Positions 16,599-26,543 are shown, numbered from the stretch's first letter. The stretch: DNA of 41,737 nucleotides from Lachnospiraceae bacterium (GCA_022779165.1 JALFTO010000012.1:1-41737); one strand, 5' to 3'. The notes: generated by a model from the sequence alone, not told the origin. Numbers and translations are program-made.

Positions 16599-19169
16599 AT
16601 GAGTAAAAATATCGTACAGAAACTGTTTGGAACTCACAGTGAGCGGGAACTAAAGAGGATTATGCCGATCGTTGCCAAAATAGAGGAGCTTCGTCCTTCC
16701 ATGCAGGTGCTTTCGGATGAGCAGCTGAGAGATAAAACAAAGGAATATAAGAAGAGGATTTCACAGGGAGAGACACTCGATGATCTGCTTCCGGAGGCGT
16801 TTGCAACGGTTCGTGAGGCGGCGAAGAGAGTGCTGAATATGGAGCACTATCCGGTTCAGCTCATCGGCGGTATCATCCTGCATCAGGGACGTATCGCGGA
16901 GATGCGTACCGGTGAAGGTAAGACGCTGGTGTCCACCTGTCCGGCGTATCTGAACGCACTGGAGGGCAAAGGTGTTCATATCGTCACAGTCAACGACTAT
17001 CTGGCCAAGCGTGATGCGGAGTGGATGGGACAGGTTCATGAGTTCCTGGGACTGAAGGTTGGCGTGGTGCTTAACTCCCTGAAGCCGGAAGAGCGCCGTG
17101 AGGCTTACAACTGTGATATCACATATGTGACGAACAATGAGCTGGGCTTTGATTACCTGCGTGACAACATGGTGATCTACAAGGAACAGCTTGTACTTAG
17201 AGATCTGCACTATGCGATCATTGACGAGGTTGACTCGGTGCTGATCGACGAGGCACGTACGCCTCTGATCATTTCCGGACAGAGCGGAAAGTCGACGAAG
17301 CTGTACGAGGCGTGTGACATTCTCGCCAGACAGATGAAGCGCGGTGAGGATATGGAGGATCTGTCCAAGATTGATGCCATCATGGGCGTGACGCAGGAGG
17401 AGACCGGTGATTTCATTGTCAATGAGAAGGACAAGGTGGTCAACCTTACTGCGGAAGGTGTGGCAAAGGTAGAGAAGTTTTTCCAGATTGAAAACCTGGC
17501 CGATCCGGATAACCTGGAGATCCAGCATAACATGATACTGGCGTTGCGCGCACACAATCTGATGTTCCGTGATCAGGATTATGTGGTGAAGGATGATCAG
17601 GTTCTGATCGTGGATGAGTTCACCGGGCGTATCATGCCGGGACGCCGTTATTCCGACGGTCTTCATCAGGCGATCGAGGCGAAGGAACATGTGAAGGTAA
17701 AGCGGGAGAGCAAGACGCTTGCTACGATCACGTTCCAGAATTTCTTTAACAAATTTACAAAAAAAGCAGGTATGACCGGTACTGCGCTGACGGAGGAGAA
17801 GGAGTTCCGCGATATTTACGGAATGGATGTTATCGAGATTCCCACAAACCGTCCCGTGCAGAGAATCGATCATCAGGATGCGGTATATAAGACAAAGAAA
17901 GAGAAACTCCATGCCATTGTGGAGGCAGTAAAAGAGGCGCATGCCAAGAATCAGCCGGTGCTGGTCGGCACGATCACGATTGAGGCATCGGAGGAGATCA
18001 GCAGGCTGCTGCGCAAAGAGGGTATTGAGCATAAAGTGCTGAATGCCAAGTTCCACGAGCTGGAGGCGGAGATTGTGGCGGATGCCGGTGTACACGGTGC
18101 GGTTACGATCGCGACCAACATGGCCGGACGTGGTACCGATATCAAGCTGGACGAGGAGTCGAGAGCGGCAGGCGGCCTTAAGATCATCGGTACGGAGCGT
18201 CATGAGTCAAGGCGTATCGATAATCAGCTGCGCGGACGTTCCGGACGTCAGGGAGATCCCGGTGAGTCTAAGTTCTACATTTCGCTGGAAGATGATCTGA
18301 TGCGACTGTTCGGCTCCGAGCGTCTGATCAAGATGTTTAATGCTCTGGGAATTCCGGAGAATCAGGAGATTGAGCATAAGACGCTGACGAATGCCATTGA
18401 GACGGCGCAGAAGAAGATTGAGGGCAATAACTTCGGTATTCGTAAGAACCTGCTGGAATATGATCAGGTCATGAATGAGCAGAGAGAGATCATCTATGCT
18501 GAGCGCCGCAGAGTGCTGGACGGCGAGAGCATGCGTGATGTGATTTATAAGATGATCACGGATATCGTGGAAAATACAGTGGATATGGTGATCGGTGACG
18601 ATACGGATCCGGATGACTGGAATATGCCGGAGCTGAATTCACTGCTGCTTCCGATCATTCCGCTGCAGGTGATCAACCGCGGCCGGATTCATAAGTTGAA
18701 GAAAAACAGCTTAAAGCAGCAGCTCAAGGAAGAAGCCGTGAAGCTGTATGAGAGCAAGGAGGCGGAATTCCCGCAGCCCGAGGCAATCCGTGAGCTGGAG
18801 CGTGTCATCCTGTTAAAGGTGATCGACAGACGCTGGATGGATCATATCGATGACATGGATCAGCTCCGTCAGGGAATCGGCCTGATGGCATATGGTCAGA
18901 AGGATCCTCTGGTAGAATACAAACTGAGCGGATACGAGATGTTTGACAGTATGACAGACAGTATCCGCGAGGATACCGTGAAGCTTCTCTTCCATGTGAG
19001 AGTGGAGCAGAAGGTTGAGAGAGAGCAGGTGGCTAAGGTGACGGGCACCAACAAGGACGATTCTGTCCAGAGAGGACCAGTCAAACGTGAGACCGCCAAG
19101 GTTTATCCCAACGATCCGTGTCCGTGCGGAAGCGGTAAAAAATATAAGAATTGCTGCGGCAGAAAGTAG
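16599..19169 (+). CDS. secA: Preprotein translocase ATPase SecA
   Basis: The 856-residue motor pushes unfolded preproteins through SecYEG. Walker [10 protein letters not shown] is at about 102-110 and the DEAD-type box [12 protein letters not shown] is near 208. Other SecA blocks are [37 protein letters not shown] and [11 protein letters not shown] with [12 protein letters not shown]. The C-terminus ends in the zinc-binding [13 protein letters not shown] motif used for SecB and ribosome contact. The start ATG 16599 follows GGGAGTAGG. prfB follows after 10 bases, so they are probably co-transcribed. Confidence 0.97.
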   Translation: MSKNIVQKLFGTHSERELKRIMPIVAKIEELRPSMQVLSDEQLRDKTKEYKKRISQGETLDDLLPEAFATVREAAKRVLNMEHYPVQLIGGIILHQGRIAEMRTGEGKTLVSTCPAYLNALEGKGVHIVTVNDYLAKRDAEWMGQVHEFLGLKVGVVLNSLKPEERREAYNCDITYVTNNELGFDYLRDNMVIYKEQLVLRDLHYAIIDEVDSVLIDEARTPLIISGQSGKSTKLYEACDILARQMKRGEDMEDLSKIDAIMGVTQEETGDFIVNEKDKVVNLTAEGVAKVEKFFQIENLADPDNLEIQHNMILALRAHNLMFRDQDYVVKDDQVLIVDEFTGRIMPGRRYSDGLHQAIEAKEHVKVKRESKTLATITFQNFFNKFTKKAGMTGTALTEEKEFRDIYGMDVIEIPTNRPVQRIDHQDAVYKTKKEKLHAIVEAVKEAHAKNQPVLVGTITIEASEEISRLLRKEGIEHKVLNAKFHELEAEIVADAGVHGAVTIATNMAGRGTDIKLDEESRAAGGLKIIGTERHESRRIDNQLRGRSGRQGDPGESKFYISLEDDLMRLFGSERLIKMFNALGIPENQEIEHKTLTNAIETAQKKIEGNNFGIRKNLLEYDQVMNEQREIIYAERRRVLDGESMRDVIYKMITDIVENTVDMVIGDDTDPDDWNMPELNSLLLPIIPLQVINRGRIHKLKKNSLKQQLKEEAVKLYESKEAEFPQPEAIRELERVILLKVIDRRWMDHIDDMDQLRQGIGLMAYGQKDPLVEYKLSGYEMFDSMTDSIREDTVKLLFHVRVEQKVEREQVAKVTGTNKDDSVQRGPVKRETAKVYPNDPCPCGSGKKYKNCCGRK

Positions 19170-19179
19170 GTGACGTTAA

Positions 19180-20311
19180 TTGGTAGAATTTGATCAGATG
19201 AAGACAGAACTTCAGGCATACGAAACTCCATTAGCGGAAGTGAGGGATTCACTTTAACTTAGCGGATAAGGGAAAGCGGATCGAAGAATTGGAGCGGGAG
19301 ATGGAAGCACCGGGCTTCTGGGATGATCCCGATTACTCCAATCAGAAAATGAAAGAACTGAAGAACCTGAAGGATGTGGTGGAACTCTGTGACGGACTCT
19401 CACAGCAGTATGAGGATATCCAGACGCTGATCGAGATGGGTTACGAGGCGGAGGATCCTGATATGGTGCCGGAGGTACGTGAGGAACTGGATGAGTTTAT
19501 CAGACAGTTTGAGGATCTCAGGATCAGCACACTTCTTTCGGGAGAATATGATAAAAATAATGCAATCCTTAAGTTAAATGCGGGAGCAGGTGGAACGGAG
19601 AGTTGCGACTGGGCCGGAATGCTCTACCGTATGTATACCAGATGGGCGGAGAAACGTGGATTTTCCGTGGAAGTGCTCGACTATCTGGACGGGGATGAGG
19701 CGGGCATCAAGTCCGTAACCTTCCAGGTCAACGGGGAGAATGCATATGGCTACCTCAAATCAGAGAAAGGCGTGCACCGTCTGGTGCGGATTTCGCCTTT
19801 TAATGCACAGGGAAAGCGGCAGACATCCTTTGTATCGCTCGATGTCATGCCGGATATTGAGGAAGATCTTGATGTCGAGATCAACGATGATGATCTGCGC
19901 ATTGACACCTATCGAAGCAGTGGAGCCGGCGGACAGCATATCAATAAGACGTCCTCCGCGATCCGTATCACGCACCTTCCGACGGGCATCGTGGTACAGT
20001 GCCAGAATGAGCGAAGCCAGCACATGAACAAGGATAAAGCGATGCAGATGCTGAAAGCAAAGCTGTATCTCTTGAAGCAGGAGGAAAATGCACAGAAACT
20101 GTCCGGTATCAGAGGCGAAGTGAAGGAGATCGGATGGGGCAACCAGATCCGTTCCTACGTTATGCAACCCTACACGATGGTGAAGGATCACAGGACAGGA
20201 GCTGAGAGCAGTAACGTGGATGCGGTGATGGACGGGGCGATCGATCTGTTTATCAATGCGTATCTGAAATGGATCAACGACGGAGCAAAAGAGGGAAATT
20301 ATGGCGAATAA
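19180..20311 (+). CDS. prfB: Peptide chain release factor 2, programmed +1 frameshift
   Basis: Releases nascent chains at UGA and UAA. The first 25 codons run from TTG 19180 (after AGGTGA) to an in-frame TAA at 19255-19257. Translation must skip one base to enter the main frame at 19256, giving a 376-residue protein. The ORF track shows only the second part, from 19289. Key motifs are RISPFNAQGKRQTSF (stop-codon recognition, containing SPF) and SSGAGGQHINKTSSAIR (GGQ, peptidyl hydrolysis). EAPGFWDDP near the junction is typical of RF2. The stop at the shift site is UAA rather than the usual UGA. ATG 19198 is a less likely alternative start. Confidence 0.93.
19243..19258 (+). promoter_or_regulatory. 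prfB +1 frameshift site with UAA stop
   Basis: The site reads AGG GAT TCA CTT TAA C. It keeps the slippery CTT codon, the upstream purine-rich (GAGGG) pairing region at canonical spacing, and the C after the stop. The classic site is CTT TGA C. The shift gives Leu-Asn where RF2 proteins usually have Leu-Asp. Confidence 0.85.
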
Positions 20312-21482
20312 TTTTGCGTACTATACGCCTACCAGAGTGGTGTTTGGAAAAGGAACAGAAAATCAAGTGGGAGAGTTGGTAAAAGCGCAGGGAGCCACAA
20401 AAGTCTTGATTCACTATGGTGGACAGAGTGCCAGGAAATCAGGGCTGCTTGGCCGTGTTGAGACCTCACTTACAGAGGCGGGGATCACATATGTGACACT
20501 CGGCGGCGTGGTGCCGAATCCGCGGTTATCGCTTGTATATGAAGGAATCGCACTCTGTAAAAAAGAGAACGTTGATTTTATTCTTGCGGTGGGCGGAGGA
20601 AGCGTGATCGATTCTTCTAAGGCGATCGGTTATGGTACGCCCGATGACGGCGATGTGTGGGATTTTTACAGCAAAAAGAGAAAGCCTGCCTCCTGTCTTC
20701 CGATCGGTGTTGTGCTGACGATCGCCGCCGCAGGCAGCGAGATGAGCGACAGTTCGGTCATCACAAAAGAGGAGGGCTGGCTGAAACGCAGCTGCAAGTC
20801 GGACCTGGGGCGTCCCCGGTTTGCCGTGATGGATCCGGAGCTGACAATGTCCCTGCCGCCGTACCAGACGGCTTCCGGGTGTGTGGATATCATGATGCAT
20901 ACGATGGAGCGCTACTTTACGCAGGGCGGCAATATGGAGCTGACGGACGGTATTGCCGAGGCACTTTTGCGGACCGTGATGCATAATGCGGAGATCCTGA
21001 AAAAGGAGCCTGACAATTACGAGGCCAGAGCAGAAGTGATGTGGGCGGGCAGCCTTTCCCACAACGGCCTGACGGGCTGCGGCAACGATGGCGGTGACTT
21101 TGCCTCCCACGGACTGGAACATGAGATGGGCGGCATGTTTGATGTGACCCACGGCGCGGGACTGGCAGCAGTCTGGGGCAGTTGGGCAAGATATGTCTAT
21201 AAAGAGTGCCTGCCGCGCTTTGTAAAATTTGCCGTGAATGTGATGGGGGTATCCCCGGCTGCAACGGATGAGGAGACGGCGTTACAGGGAATCGAGGCGA
21301 TGGAGGACTTCTATCGTAGGATCGATATGCCGACCAATATGCGCGAACTCGGCATCACTCCGACGGATGAGCAGCTTCACACGATGGCTCGTCTGTGCAG
21401 CGAGGGAGCAGGCGGGAGGAAAGGTTCTGCCAAGGTACTCTTGGAGGAGGATATGTACCGGATTTACAAAATGGCTTTGTAG
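20301..21482 (+). CDS. Iron-containing (butanol-type) alcohol dehydrogenase
   Basis: The 393-residue group III alcohol dehydrogenase resembles YqhD/BdhA NADPH-dependent enzymes. YYTPTRVVFGKG is at the N-terminus. The dinucleotide-binding AVGGGSVIDSSKAI is near 95-108. The metal ligands fall in CVDIMMHTMERY (Asp, His) and SHGLEHEMGG....THGAGLA (two His). It reduces aldehydes such as butyraldehyde or methylglyoxal-like compounds to alcohols; the substrate is not deducible. Its ATG 20301 overlaps the last 11 bases of prfB, so translation may be coupled to release factor synthesis. The gene ends with a small aatgca / tgcatt hairpin, then a terminator 90 bases later. Confidence 0.9.
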   Translation: MANNFAYYTPTRVVFGKGTENQVGELVKAQGATKVLIHYGGQSARKSGLLGRVETSLTEAGITYVTLGGVVPNPRLSLVYEGIALCKKENVDFILAVGGGSVIDSSKAIGYGTPDDGDVWDFYSKKRKPASCLPIGVVLTIAAAGSEMSDSSVITKEEGWLKRSCKSDLGRPRFAVMDPELTMSLPPYQTASGCVDIMMHTMERYFTQGGNMELTDGIAEALLRTVMHNAEILKKEPDNYEARAEVMWAGSLSHNGLTGCGNDGGDFASHGLEHEMGGMFDVTHGAGLAAVWGSWARYVYKECLPRFVKFAVNVMGVSPAATDEETALQGIEAMEDFYRRIDMPTNMRELGITPTDEQLHTMARLCSEGAGGRKGSAKVLLEEDMYRIYKMAL

Positions 21483-21569
21483 AATGCAATTGTGCATTGT
21501 GACGAAAGAGCTTTGTGTTATTTTACTAAAAAACAGTTTGCAATTTTCAAAGTATTGTAGTAAGATTAT

Positions 21570-21600
21570 GACATCGGGCGGTCTGCCCGGTGTCATTTTT
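21570..21600 (+). terminator. Terminator after the alcohol dehydrogenase
   Basis: The stem gacatcgggc / gcccggtgtc, with G-U pairs and a five-base loop, is followed by attttt. Just upstream, TTGCAA (21538) and TAAGAT (21561) are spaced 17 bases like a promoter, which would start RNA within this hairpin. The 21483-21715 gap holds nothing else I can identify. Confidence 0.75.
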
Positions 21601-21715
21601 CATTTCTGATTATCTTTTTTTCCGGAAGAATCAAACAGAAATCAAATTCTTAACACATTCAAACTTATTTCAAGGAAATTTTCTAAAGAGAAAAAACACA
21701 GGATCGGGAGGTAAC

Positions 21716-24328
21716 ATGAAACGGAAAAACAAAATAGTGTTGAAATTTTTCGCAGTCGCACTGACGGTTTCTTTTTTGTACCCTTTTTGCAGCCTTCCGC
21801 TTAATGCGGAAGAGATGGCAGCTGCACCGGCAATGCAATCAGTGACGGAAAGCAGGCAGGAGGAAGAGCAGGAAAATGTGCCGGAAGCTGAACGGCAGGA
21901 AAGCCGGGAAACGGTGCCGGATGTTGGACAGGAAGAGGAAAGCGAAAGCGCGTCAGAAGCCGGACAGGAAGAAGGGAAAGAAAGCGCGTCAGAAACCGGA
22001 CTGAGCGGAGAAGCAATCGGGGATGCACAGACGGACGATGCACAGGAGGAAGAGATCGCGGGGAGAGAAGAAATTGATGACGCAGAACAGGAGGAGGCAG
22101 TTGCGGAGCCACAGCCGGTTGTGGGCAGGAGTCTTATGGCACTCAGATCGGTTTCCACCACAGGGATTGACGGCGATGATCCGGAGGCGGGGCAGAGTGA
22201 TACATTCGGTTACACAGGAGGAGAAGTACAGTGGACTGTTCCGGTGAGCGGCTATTATGACATCTATTGTTATGGCGCAAAGGGCGGTAGTGGTTCGGCA
22301 CATCAGAGAAATAAATATAATTCGAACAACTATGCCAGCGCTTCCGGCGGAAATCCCGGTGCTGCACGCGCGTCCAGAGTGTTTTTGCAGCAGGGAATGA
22401 GCCTGACGATGCACGCCGGAGGTGCCGGTGGAAATGGAAAATGTGATTCCTACGCAGGCAGGGATCAGGGCGGCAGCGGGGGCTACAACGATGGCGGCAG
22501 AGGCAGCGGACGCAGTACAATATGCGACAATGATGACAATCATAATGGCTCCTGCGCCTCCGGCGGAGGCGGTGGGTCATCCTATATTTTATACGGGGAA
22601 ACCAAAATTATATCGGCAGCCGGTGGAAATGGCGGCAGTGCATCGTATCGTTGCAATGATGGAAGCGGCTCCGCATCGGGAGGTTACGGAGGAGGCAGCA
22701 CGGCGTTAAACAGTACGGATGAGGTGGCATGGCAGACGGATGAGCTAAATGAGGAAAGTTACGGAGTGAACAGTGGAGATGGATATATTCAGCTGACGCT
22801 GATCAAAGTGATGCCTTTTGTTAAACTGGAGGCAGTTCCGGAAGACTGGACATGTGATGCGGTGGAATTGACCGCAACGGTTAAGTCTACAGGGAACGGT
22901 CTGGAGGATAACTATCTGTCGTGGGAAAGTGCAGAGGACGGCAGCGAAATATGGACGGATTCTCTGACATACACGGTGGATAAAAATGGAACCTATACCT
23001 GTAAGATACGCGATATTGACGGAAATACAGGGACGGCGGAAATCAGAGTGGACAACATCGATAAACTGAAACCTTCGGCAGAGATCACATCGACACAGGA
23101 GTGGACAACCGAACCGGTCACTCTGACTGTGTCTGCCGAGGATAGGGCTGCAACAGATGAATATGGCTGCAGCGGCCTCGCGGAAGCAGCATATCTGTGG
23201 GGAAAGAACGGAGAAAGGCAGGAAGAGGAAATCTGGGGTACAGATATCACATACACAGTGGATGCGAGCGGCAGCTATTTCTGCAAGGTGCGCGATCAGG
23301 CAGGCAATATACGGAAGGTGGATTACTATATCGGCTGCATTGATGTGACAGCACCGTCAGCAACGCTGACAGCTGATCAGACAAAACCGACATGGAGAGA
23401 TGTGACCCTGACAGTCACTGCAACTGATACAGGCATCGGACTGGCAGAACTGCCGTACTGCTGGGAACAGGATGAGGACGGAGAGGATATCTGGACGGCG
23501 GAGAACACACTTGTAACAGATCAAAACGGCCTCTATCACTGTAAAGTACGGGATGTGCTCGGTAATACCACAGAGGTGACTTGTCTGGTCAATAATATTG
23601 ATAAGAGCTTAAAATATAAAAGTGACAGTGATGGCGGAAGTCATTCCGGAGGCGGTGGAGGTGAAAATGAGCCGCAAAAGACAGAACAGGATCAGGTGAT
23701 GCCGGATGGGATACTGCCTGAAGAACTTGTGGAGCTGGCAGCGGAAATGCAGACGGAACAGGACGGTGATGGAGATGATGGACATCGCGGAAGAAAAATG
23801 TCCGATGTAAACAGAGATGGAGACGTTCCGGATAAACTACAGGAGCTGCTTGGCATGACAGACGGAGAACCGGAAATCATGGAGGAGGAAATTATCACGC
23901 CGATCCGGCCGACGCTGTCTCCCGAGCCATCCGATGAGAATGCACAGCACGGAACGGTTCAGAAAGAGGAAGACGGGAAACGTTTTTGGGATGATCCCGA
24001 TATCAAAACCATCATTCTGTATTCCGCATGGCTGGCGGTGATACTGTGCGGACTTGCATGGCTTCTCTTCTCCCTGCTGTTTGAGCATGTGACAGTGTAC
24101 CGCGCTGACAGGAAGGGAAGATTCCGAAAGGCAGGGCGTCTCGTGATCGTTCGTAAGAAGGATTACCGGCAGATCAACCTCACTCCTCTGCAGGAAAAGA
24201 ATGAGGACAGGAAGTATAAACTGCGTTTTTCCCGGGGATTTGCATATTTGAACAAAAAGGAAAAAATACTGATCCGGACGTATCATGGCGTGGAACTCAG
24301 GAATGTCAGCAGGGAAATCATAATGTAA
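21716..24328 (+). CDS. Membrane-anchored surface protein with glycine-rich domain and three Ig-like repeats
   Basis: The 870-residue exported protein starts at ATG 21716 after GGGAGGTAAC. The track's earlier start has no ribosome site and hides the signal peptide. Residues 1-32 form the signal peptide (FFAVALTVSFLYPFCSLPLNA). Residues 35-130 are a Glu/Gln/Ser low-complexity stalk with repeated ESASEAGQEE-like units. Residues 162-360 form a glycine-rich domain (TFGYTGGEVQWTVPVSGYYD, AGGAGGNG) like those around ALK/LTK receptors and bacterial surface proteins. Residues 366-630 hold three repeats sharing IWT..LTYTVD.NGTY.CKVRD..GN. After an acidic linker comes one membrane helix (764-788) and an 80-residue basic cytoplasmic tail. 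There is no LPXTG sorting signal. The ligand is unknown; an adhesin or sensor role is inference. Confidence 0.8.
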   Translation: MKRKNKIVLKFFAVALTVSFLYPFCSLPLNAEEMAAAPAMQSVTESRQEEEQENVPEAERQESRETVPDVGQEEESESASEAGQEEGKESASETGLSGEAIGDAQTDDAQEEEIAGREEIDDAEQEEAVAEPQPVVGRSLMALRSVSTTGIDGDDPEAGQSDTFGYTGGEVQWTVPVSGYYDIYCYGAKGGSGSAHQRNKYNSNNYASASGGNPGAARASRVFLQQGMSLTMHAGGAGGNGKCDSYAGRDQGGSGGYNDGGRGSGRSTICDNDDNHNGSCASGGGGGSSYILYGETKIISAAGGNGGSASYRCNDGSGSASGGYGGGSTALNSTDEVAWQTDELNEESYGVNSGDGYIQLTLIKVMPFVKLEAVPEDWTCDAVELTATVKSTGNGLEDNYLSWESAEDGSEIWTDSLTYTVDKNGTYTCKIRDIDGNTGTAEIRVDNIDKLKPSAEITSTQEWTTEPVTLTVSAEDRAATDEYGCSGLAEAAYLWGKNGERQEEEIWGTDITYTVDASGSYFCKVRDQAGNIRKVDYYIGCIDVTAPSATLTADQTKPTWRDVTLTVTATDTGIGLAELPYCWEQDEDGEDIWTAENTLVTDQNGLYHCKVRDVLGNTTEVTCLVNNIDKSLKYKSDSDGGSHSGGGGGENEPQKTEQDQVMPDGILPEELVELAAEMQTEQDGDGDDGHRGRKMSDVNRDGDVPDKLQELLGMTDGEPEIMEEEIITPIRPTLSPEPSDENAQHGTVQKEEDGKRFWDDPDIKTIILYSAWLAVILCGLAWLLFSLLFEHVTVYRADRKGRFRKAGRLVIVRKKDYRQINLTPLQEKNEDRKYKLRFSRGFAYLNKKEKILIRTYHGVELRNVSREIIM

Positions 24329-24358
24329 AGGCTGAGTGAAAAATATCAAAAATAATTC

Positions 24359-24387
24359 TTGCATTATTGTATACAATATGCTAACAT
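24359..24387 (+). promoter_or_regulatory. Promoter of the T-box/aspS-gatCAB unit
   Basis: TTGCAT (24359-24364) and TAACAT (24382-24387) are 17 bases apart. A short palindromic run (attgtatacaat) lies in the spacer. Confidence 0.55.
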
Positions 24388-24393
24388 AACTAT

Positions 24394-24741
24394 CAAAGTT
24401 ACGGTCAGAGGCAAAGACCGGGGAAATGCGATGAAGGAGACTCTTGTTACAGAAAGCGACAGGAATGCGGTGTCACCGACTGAGAGCACTGCTGGTGGGA
24501 AGTAATAAAGGGAACACTCCGGAGCAGATATCCTGAACAGCCGGATTGGTAAAAGTAGGGGTATACGTTGTGCGCGTTAAGCACAGAGAGTGGATAAGGC
24601 GGTCAAGCGGCTTGGGTCTGTATCGGATGAGATTTGATAACAGATAGAGCTGTCGGCTTATCAATGCGGGTGGTACCGCGGGTGATTGAACAAAAGATTT
24701 CCCGTCCCGGAATGCAGTTAATTGCGTTCCGGGATTTTTTT
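24394..24741 (+). promoter_or_regulatory. T-box leader riboswitch controlling aspS-gatCAB
   Basis: The diagnostic T-box sequence gggtggtaccgcgg is at 24668-24681, followed by a strong terminator (tcccggaatgca / tgcgttccggga plus seven T, 24705-24741). Upstream, the stem I apical region (gagag...ctggtggg) and tccggag are typical. Uncharged tRNA would stabilise the antiterminator and allow transcription. Downstream aspS suggests tRNA(Asp) or tRNA(Asn). I could not fix the specifier codon by eye; GAT or ATC within cagatatcctgaac are candidates. This leader accounts for most of the 24329-24794 gap. Confidence 0.93.
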
Positions 24742-24794
24742 ATTCCTTTTTCCAAAAGGCAGTTCCGGAATGCACCAAAGAAGGGAGAAAAGAC

Positions 24795-26543
24795 ATGAGC
24801 GCAAACATTTACAGAGACATGACATTGCAGCATATCGCGGAGAGTGATATCGGGAAGACCGTCAGGGTGGCCGGCTGGGTGGAAAACATCCGAGATCACG
24901 GCGGGGTATCCTTTATTGATCTGAGAGATATGTACGGCGTCCTTCAGGTGGTGATCCGCAAGACGGAACTGCTGAAAGGGATTGCGAAGGAGATGAGTGT
25001 ATCCATTCAGGGATTGATCGAGAAACGGGATGAGGAGACATACAATCCAAAGATCCCGACCGGAACGATTGAACTTGAGGCGCAGGAGATCACGGTGCTT
25101 GGCAAGGTCTATAAGCAGCTTCCTTTTGAGATCATGACCTCAAAGGAGACCAGGGAGGATGTCCGGTTAAAATACAGATACCTTGATCTGAGAAACCAGA
25201 AGGTAAAGGATAATATTATTTTCCGATCAAAAGTGATCGCATTCCTTCGGGAAAAGATGACAGAGATGGGATTTTTGGAGATTCAGACGCCGATCCTGTG
25301 TGCGTCCTCTCCGGAGGGGGCCAGAGACTATATTGTGCCTTCCCGCAAGTTCAAGGGCAAATTTTATGCGCTGCCCCAGGCACCGCAGCAGTATAAGCAG
25401 CTTCTGATGGTATCGGGGTTTGACAAATATTTTCAGATCGCGCCGTGTTTCCGTGATGAGGATGCAAGGGCGGACCGTTCCCCGGGAGAGTTCTATCAGC
25501 TTGATTTTGAGATGAGCTTTGCAACGCAGGAGGATGTGTTCCGTGTGGGTGAGAAGATTCTGGAGGCGACTTTCCGGAAATTTGCACCGGAGGGAGCGCA
25601 GATCACAGCGGCGCCGTTCCCTATCATCAGTTACAAGCAGGCGATGCTCGAGTTCGGGAGTGACAAGCCCGACCTGAGAAATCCGCTCAGAATTATTGAT
25701 GTGACAGAATTTTTCCAGAAATGTACCTTTAAGCCGTTCTTAAAAAAGACGGTGCGTGCGATCAAGGTTCACGCCGACATGTCAAAGGGCTTTCATGAGA
25801 AACTCCTTGATTTTGCCGTGTCCCTCGGCATGGGCGGTCTAGGCTATCTGGAAGTGGAGGAGGATCTGTCCTATAAGGGACCGATCGATAAATTTATTCC
25901 GGAGGAATATAAGAAGGAACTGGCTGAACTTGCGGGGCTTGAGGCGGGCGATACCATATTCTTTATCGCAGATAAAGAAGAACGTGCCTGCTATTATGCG
26001 GGACAGATCCGCAATGAGCTGGGAAAGAAGCTGGATCTGTACGAAAAGAATGCTTACCGTTTTTGCTATGTGAATGATTTTCCGATGTATGAGCTGGATC
26101 CGGAGACGAAGCAGTTGGGCTTCACCCACAATCCGTTCTCCATGCCGCAGGGCGGGCTGAAAGCGCTTGAGGAACAGGATCCGCTTAAGATCCTGGCTTA
26201 TCAGTATGACATCGTATGCAACGGCGTGGAGCTGTCCTCCGGCGCTGTGAGAAATCACGATATCGACATCATGGTCAAAGCGTTTGCGTTGGCAGGATAT
26301 GACGAGGAGACGCTCAAGAACAAGTTTGGCGCGCTGTATCAGGCGTTCCAGTTCGGCGCTCCGCCGCACTCAGGCATGGCACCCGGTGTGGACCGCATGA
26401 TCATGCTGCTTCGGAACGAGGAGAACATCCGCGAGGTGATCGCATTCCCGATGAACGGCAATGCGCAGGATCTGATGTGCGGCGCACCGAATGATGTGAC
26501 GGAGCAGCAGCTTCGTGAGGTGCACATCAAGGTGAGAGATTGA
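24795..26543 (+). CDS. aspS: Aspartyl-tRNA synthetase
   Basis: The 582-residue class IIc synthetase of bacterial type has an N-terminal OB-fold anticodon domain and a catalytic core. Class II motif 2 is in FRDEDARADRSPGEFYQLDFEMSF. A GAD insertion domain lies around residues 290-410. Motif 3 is near the end in GMAPGVDRMIMLL. His35 in RDHGGVSF corresponds to the histidine found in non-discriminating AspRSs that also charge tRNA(Asn). The downstream gatCAB genes, needed to amidate Asp-tRNA(Asn), support that reading. Start ATG 24795 follows AAGGGAG. Expression is under the T-box leader. Confidence 0.96.
   Translation: MSANIYRDMTLQHIAESDIGKTVRVAGWVENIRDHGGVSFIDLRDMYGVLQVVIRKTELLKGIAKEMSVSIQGLIEKRDEETYNPKIPTGTIELEAQEITVLGKVYKQLPFEIMTSKETREDVRLKYRYLDLRNQKVKDNIIFRSKVIAFLREKMTEMGFLEIQTPILCASSPEGARDYIVPSRKFKGKFYALPQAPQQYKQLLMVSGFDKYFQIAPCFRDEDARADRSPGEFYQLDFEMSFATQEDVFRVGEKILEATFRKFAPEGAQITAAPFPIISYKQAMLEFGSDKPDLRNPLRIIDVTEFFQKCTFKPFLKKTVRAIKVHADMSKGFHEKLLDFAVSLGMGGLGYLEVEEDLSYKGPIDKFIPEEYKKELAELAGLEAGDTIFFIADKEERACYYAGQIRNELGKKLDLYEKNAYRFCYVNDFPMYELDPETKQLGFTHNPFSMPQGGLKALEEQDPLKILAYQYDIVCNGVELSSGAVRNHDIDIMVKAFALAGYDEETLKNKFGALYQAFQFGAPPHSGMAPGVDRMIMLLRNEENIREVIAFPMNGNAQDLMCGAPNDVTEQQLREVHIKVRD

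Noticed and set aside
16761-18203. 480-aa minus-strand ORF within secA
   Set aside because: It is exactly antisense to the conserved SecA core, has Leu/His/Cys-rich composition typical of shadows, and no ribosome site.
21716-22110. Tandem DNA repeat array in the surface-protein stalk
   Set aside because: Only a few imperfect units (ESASEAGQEE-like) occur; this is protein low complexity rather than a separate repeat locus.
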